Shown piece after piece: positions 60,603 to 64,000 of a DNA stretch of 64,000 nucleotides. The notes beneath the pieces were generated by a model. It worked only from the letters and a program-made list of their open reading frames with translations, was not told the origin of the DNA and did not search any database. How positions within the stretch are numbered: the stretch's first letter is position 1; each line of letters starts with the position of its first letter. Source of the stretch: Shouchella shacheensis (GTDB lineage Bacteria > Bacillota > Bacilli > Bacillales > Bacillaceae_D); assembly GCF_001484965.1 (NCBI RefSeq), contig NZ_LLYY01000009.1, positions 62,001-126,000 on the forward strand, read 5' to 3'. The position numbers were made by a program, and so were the translations under genes.

Positions 60603-60640
60603 GAAAAGCGGAGGCGGGTTGGGCAGGAGCGAGGGATCCA
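60603..60640 (+). repeat. Left-end fragment of a family A repeat
   Basis: GAAAAGCGGAGGCGGGTT and a few following bases (GCAGGAGCGAGGG) are recognisable; the remainder is missing or unlike other copies. The DNA from 60641 to 60690 contains an unrelated inverted repeat (CAGAACG and CGTTCTG) but no gene. Confidence 0.7.
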
Positions 60641-60691
60641 CCGGCCAGAACGCACCCCCTGTGGCATGGCCGAGGCTCACACGTTCTGCAC

Positions 60692-60730
60692 AAAAAAGAA
60701 CAAGCACCGTGAACGGGTCACCATGCTTGT
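60692..60730 (-). terminator. Intrinsic terminator downstream of murD
   Basis: On the minus strand ACAAGCA/TGCTTGT encloses an inner GTGA/TCAC pairing and is followed by TTTTTTG. It is 118 bp after the murD stop, and no gene lies between. It would separate murF-mraY-murD from spoVE. Confidence 0.7.
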
Positions 60731-60847
60731 CCAAATAACAAATCTATTAGGTAGAAGATAGGACCATCCTTTCACGCCCTACCCTTTTTTAGAGCTTTGC
60801 TTGACGGAAAACGCGGAGACATAAGAACCATTCCTCTTCCTAACTTT

Positions 60848-62203
60848 CTAGTTGTCCGTCAACTGCTCAATCGCTGAGATAAAGGCATCGCCGCGCTCTT
60901 CAAAGGTTCTGTACTGATCCCAGCTTGCACACGCCGGGGAAAGCAGAAGCACGTCTCCTTCCTCAGACTCTTCAACAGCGACCGTCACAGCATCCTCAAC
61001 GCGCTCTGCGTATTGAATCACGTTGACCCCTGCCTCTTTCGCGACGCGAGCCAGTTTTTTCTTCGTTTCGCCGAACGTCACAAGTGCCTTCACATGCTTC
61101 AAGTACGGAATGAGCTCGTCGAATTCATTCCCCCGATCCAGTCCTCCTGCTAAAAGGACTACCGGTTTTTCAAACGAAGAGAGCGCCGCCTCGGTTGCGA
61201 GCATGTTGGTCGCTTTGGAGTCATTATAAAAAAGGCGGCCTTCCCAGCGTTTCACAAATTGCAGCCGGTGCTTCACGCCTGGAAAAGTCTTGAGCACATG
61301 ACAAATTTGCTTATTTTTTGCGCCAGCTAGCTTTGCTGTTGCTACAGCGGCAAGGACATTCTCTAAATTATGAAACCCAGGTAAAACCACTTCCTCGAGA
61401 GGGAGAATCGCCTCCTCTGCAAACCTGAGTTGGTTATTTTCGATATAAGCTCCATTCTTACATACACTCTTCACCGAAAAAGGAACTCGCTTTGCCTTAC
61501 AGGCAAATATCGCCTGAGTGACGTGCTCGTCATCAGCGTTGTACACCAAGTAATCGTCCTCAGACATGTTCGCACAGATCCGTGATTTAGCGGCAATGTA
61601 ACTTTCTTTGTCGCCATGGTAATCAAGATGGGCGTCAAACACATTGAGCCAGACGGCGACTTTTGGTTGAAAGCGTTCCGTCCCCAGCAGCTGAAAGCTT
61701 GAAACTTCCAGCACAATGACGTCATCCTCTGTCGCTTGAGCAGCCACTTCACAGGCGACGGTCCCAATATTTCCAGCAATCAATGGCGTGCGCTCGCTCC
61801 CCTGAAGCATTTCGTGCACAAGCGTCGTTGTGGTTGTTTTTCCATTTGAGCCGGTAATCGCAAGAAGATCAGCCTCTGAAACAAGCGAAGCCAATTCAAT
61901 CTCCGTCACCACTGAAATGCCGCGCGACACCGCTTCTGCAACGAGAGCGTTGTGATAAGGAATCCCAGGATTCTTAATCACCGCATCCACTCCTTCAAGT
62001 AGTTCAAGCGGATGAGCCCCGCAGACGACGATCGCCCCAAGTGCTTCAAGCTCATCGGCCTGTGGGTTCTCATCTCGTTCCTTTGCGTCATTAATCGTTA
62101 CCACTGCACCGAGCTGCATAAGAAGCTTTGCACAAGCAGCTCCGCTTTTCGCCATGCCGATAACAAGGACATGTTTGTCTTTATAGCTCGTTATCTGTTT
62201 CAT
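60848..62203 (-). CDS. murD: UDP-N-acetylmuramoylalanine-D-glutamate ligase
   Basis: MurD adds D-glutamate to UDP-MurNAc-L-Ala. The 451-residue protein has the N-terminal UDP domain (VIGMAKSGAACA), the ATP site AITGSNGKTTTTTL near residue 110-125, the central HLDYHGDKESY segment and NDSKATNMLATEAAL near the C-terminal domain. The ATG 62203 shares one base with the mraY stop (TAATG) and follows GAGGTG by 8 nt; an upstream GTG gives three extra unconserved residues. Confidence 0.96.
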   Translation of the reverse strand: MKQITSYKDKHVLVIGMAKSGAACAKLLMQLGAVVTINDAKERDENPQADELEALGAIVVCGAHPLELLEGVDAVIKNPGIPYHNALVAEAVSRGISVVTEIELASLVSEADLLAITGSNGKTTTTTLVHEMLQGSERTPLIAGNIGTVACEVAAQATEDDVIVLEVSSFQLLGTERFQPKVAVWLNVFDAHLDYHGDKESYIAAKSRICANMSEDDYLVYNADDEHVTQAIFACKAKRVPFSVKSVCKNGAYIENNQLRFAEEAILPLEEVVLPGFHNLENVLAAVATAKLAGAKNKQICHVLKTFPGVKHRLQFVKRWEGRLFYNDSKATNMLATEAALSSFEKPVVLLAGGLDRGNEFDELIPYLKHVKALVTFGETKKKLARVAKEAGVNVIQYAERVEDAVTVAVEESEEGDVLLLSPACASWDQYRTFEERGDAFISAIEQLTDN

Positions 62204-63177
62204 TACATCCACACCTCAATATAAATACCAAGCACTGCAAGGACCATCCCCACAAGCCAAAACGTTACAACCACGCGCCACTCTGACCAGCCGGAGAGCT
62301 CATAGTGGTGATGCAGTGGGCTCATCTTGAACACTCGTTTTCCGGTTGTTTTAAAAGAAATAACCTGAATAATCACCGAGGCCGTCTCAATCACAAACAC
62401 CCCACCCACCAAAATAAGCATAAGTTCCATGTTTATCATGATGGCAATTGCCGCAATGGCGCCCCCTAAGGCGAGAGACCCTGTGTCCCCCATGAACACT
62501 TTAGCGGGATGGGCATTGAACACGAGAAAGCCAAGGACCGCACCGACGATGGCAGTGGCAAATAGAGCCGTATCCATAAACCCAGCGTTCCACGCGAGAA
62601 TCGCAAAGGCCCCGAACGCAATCGCTCCTGTTCCTGCAAGCAGACCGTCTAGGCCGTCCGTTAAGTTCACAGCATTTGACCCAGCAAGAAGCATAACGAT
62701 GACAAGTGCAAAATACAGCCAGCCGAGATCAATCGCAGCCGTCGTTCCTGGAATCGCAACACTTGTGTCAAGACCAACTTGTTGCAAGCCAACGCAAAAC
62801 CCTCCAGCAATCACAAGCTGACCAACGAGCTTCTGCTTGGAGGTTAACCCTAAGTTTTGCTTTCTGGCAACTTTAAGATAATCATCTAAGAAACCAACAA
62901 CCCCATACCCCACTGTTACGAGAAGGAGCAGCAGCAATTGTGGACTAAAGGATGTAAGCCACAACCCAATCACGAGCGAGGTAATCAGAACCGAAAGAAC
63001 AATCACGATCCCGCCCATGGTAGGTGTCCCGCTTTTTTTCTGATGCGACTTCGGGCCCTCTTCACGAATGCTTTGTCCGAACTTCAGTCGGCGAAGGAAA
63101 GGGATAAAAAGCGGCGACATTAGCACCGCCAAGCCGAATGAAACAATAAGAACGAGGAGAAGTGTAGACTCTTCCAT
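62203..63177 (-). CDS. mraY: Phospho-N-acetylmuramoyl-pentapeptide transferase
   Basis: MraY makes lipid I from UDP-MurNAc-pentapeptide and undecaprenyl phosphate at the inner membrane. The 324-residue protein has ten membrane helices, the [16 protein letters not shown] motif, [20 protein letters not shown] and [11 protein letters not shown] with catalytic and magnesium-binding aspartates, and [14 protein letters not shown]. It is 2 bp after murF. Confidence 0.97.
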   Translation of the reverse strand: MEESTLLLVLIVSFGLAVLMSPLFIPFLRRLKFGQSIREEGPKSHQKKSGTPTMGGIVIVLSVLITSLVIGLWLTSFSPQLLLLLLVTVGYGVVGFLDDYLKVARKQNLGLTSKQKLVGQLVIAGGFCVGLQQVGLDTSVAIPGTTAAIDLGWLYFALVIVMLLAGSNAVNLTDGLDGLLAGTGAIAFGAFAILAWNAGFMDTALFATAIVGAVLGFLVFNAHPAKVFMGDTGSLALGGAIAAIAIMINMELMLILVGGVFVIETASVIIQVISFKTTGKRVFKMSPLHHHYELSGWSEWRVVVTFWLVGMVLAVLGIYIEVWM

Positions 63178-63179
63178 AC

Positions 63180-64000
63180 TTATTCGTCCCCTTTCTCAGA
63201 AGGAAGGACGCCTTCAAGAGCTAGGCCACGCGATGCTTTTAAAAGAATGACCGTATCACTGGCGAAATAAGGCTTAAGTTTTTGCTTCGCTTCGCTCACC
63301 GTAGCGGCGTACTCTAATGTCACGTTTTTAGGGGCGAGCGTACGAGCGGCTTCAAAAATCCAGCGCCCTTTCTCACCAACTGCGAGGAGTGTGGTAATTG
63401 GTGACGAGATCACTTCAGCCACGCTCGCATGCAGTGCCTCCTCCTCGCTCCCGAGTTCGTAAATATCTCCAAGGACCGCGACTTTCTTGCTATAGCCTGG
63501 AATTTCTTTGACAGTATCAACGGCTGCCTTCATAGACGTTGGGTTCGCATTGTACGCATCGTTGACGATCATCGAGCCCTCGGGTCCGTCCGTCTGTTGC
63601 AAGCGCATCTCGGTAATCCTAAGGTTGTTCATGCGTTCACGAAGCACCTCACTCGCTATGCCGAGCGAAGAGGCAAGCGCCAGACAATAGGTGACATTCT
63701 TCACATTGTGCCGGCCAAGAATGGGGAGCGAAAAGGCCCCTAGTTGAGAAATTAAAAACGAATAGCCGTTACTAGTTGGCGTCACATCCTCAATATGTAC
63801 GTCCGAACGAGCATCAAACCCTACGGTTCGCATAGAAGTCTTGACATACGGGGCGAGCAATGGTTCATCCCCATCTAGATAGAGCGTCTTCTCCCCAATT
63901 AACCCTTTTTCTATTTCCATTTTTGCTTTGGCGATGCCCGCGCGTGAACCTAGAAACTCTAGATGGGCATCCCCGATACTTGTAACAATGGCTGCATTCG
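63180..64000 (-). CDS. murF: UDP-N-acetylmuramoyl-tripeptide-D-Ala-D-Ala ligase, C-terminal part (cut by window edge)
   Basis: At least 273 residues of the C-terminal two-thirds are visible; the start lies beyond base 64000. MurF adds D-Ala-D-Ala to complete the pentapeptide. Diagnostic segments are the edge sequence [27 protein letters not shown] and [16 protein letters not shown], which is typical of MurF rather than MurE. In B. subtilis murF lies elsewhere, next to ddl, so its location before mraY is a difference. Confidence 0.93.
   Translation of the reverse strand, partial: NAAIVTSIGDAHLEFLGSRAGIAKAKMEIEKGLIGEKTLYLDGDEPLLAPYVKTSMRTVGFDARSDVHIEDVTPTSNGYSFLISQLGAFSLPILGRHNVKNVTYCLALASSLGIASEVLRERMNNLRITEMRLQQTDGPEGSMIVNDAYNANPTSMKAAVDTVKEIPGYSKKVAVLGDIYELGSEEEALHASVAEVISSPITTLLAVGEKGRWIFEAARTLAPKNVTLEYAATVSEAKQKLKPYFASDTVILLKASRGLALEGVLPSEKGDE

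Noticed and set aside
60579-60761. 60-codon plus-strand frame between spoVE and murD
   Set aside because: It translates a repeat fragment and the murD terminator; basic, low-complexity product with no ribosome site.

Overview
This 64 kb window is a piece of a chromosome from a spore-forming member of the Bacillaceae. The sporulation genes spoVM, spoIIGA, sigE, sigG and spoVE are present, and gene order closely follows the Bacillus subtilis murD-to-acpP region. The genes are typical low-GC Firmicute genes, but the DNA looks close to balanced in base composition. The surface domains of PrkC and DivIB are very acidic, which would fit an alkaliphilic or halotolerant Bacillus relative; that last point is inference. 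Nearly all genes run on the minus strand, so operons read from right to left. Only rpmB and rqcH are on the plus strand.

In transcription order the window holds: (1) cell wall and division genes, murF (cut by the window edge), mraY, murD, spoVE, divIB, ftsA, ftsZ; (2) the sporulation block spoIIGA, sigE, sigG; (3) ylmC, pgeF, ylmE, sepF, ylmG, ylmH, divIVA; (4) ileS behind an isoleucine T-box, then lspA and an rluD-type gene; (5) the pyrimidine operon pyrR, pyrP, pyrB, pyrC, carA, carB, pyrK, pyrD, pyrF, pyrE with three PyrR attenuators; (6) a methyltransferase, the divergent rqcH, and a calcium-type P-ATPase; (7) remA, gmk, rpoZ, coaBC, priA, fmt, rsmB, rlmN, prpC, prkC, rsgA, rpe, spoVM; (8) rpmB (divergent), yloU, fakA, degV, sdaAB, sdaAA, recG; (9) the FapR-controlled lipid operon fapR, plsX, fabD, fabG, followed by acpP with its own strong promoter. 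Compared with B. subtilis, murG, murB, def, a yicC-type gene and thiN are missing from their usual places.

The unusual content is between the genes. A family of about 121-bp, nearly palindromic elements (family A, eight near-full copies plus truncated or internally deleted ones) and a related family B (two full copies, one deleted) share the same ends but have different interiors. They sit in intergenic spaces, very often with their right end against the A-rich side of an intrinsic terminator. One copy has run into the 3' end of rsmB and appears to have added about 27 codons. Another supplies the stop codon of carB and lies in a gap that breaks the normally tight carB-pyrK junction. I see no transposase, CRISPR array, prophage or defence system in the window.
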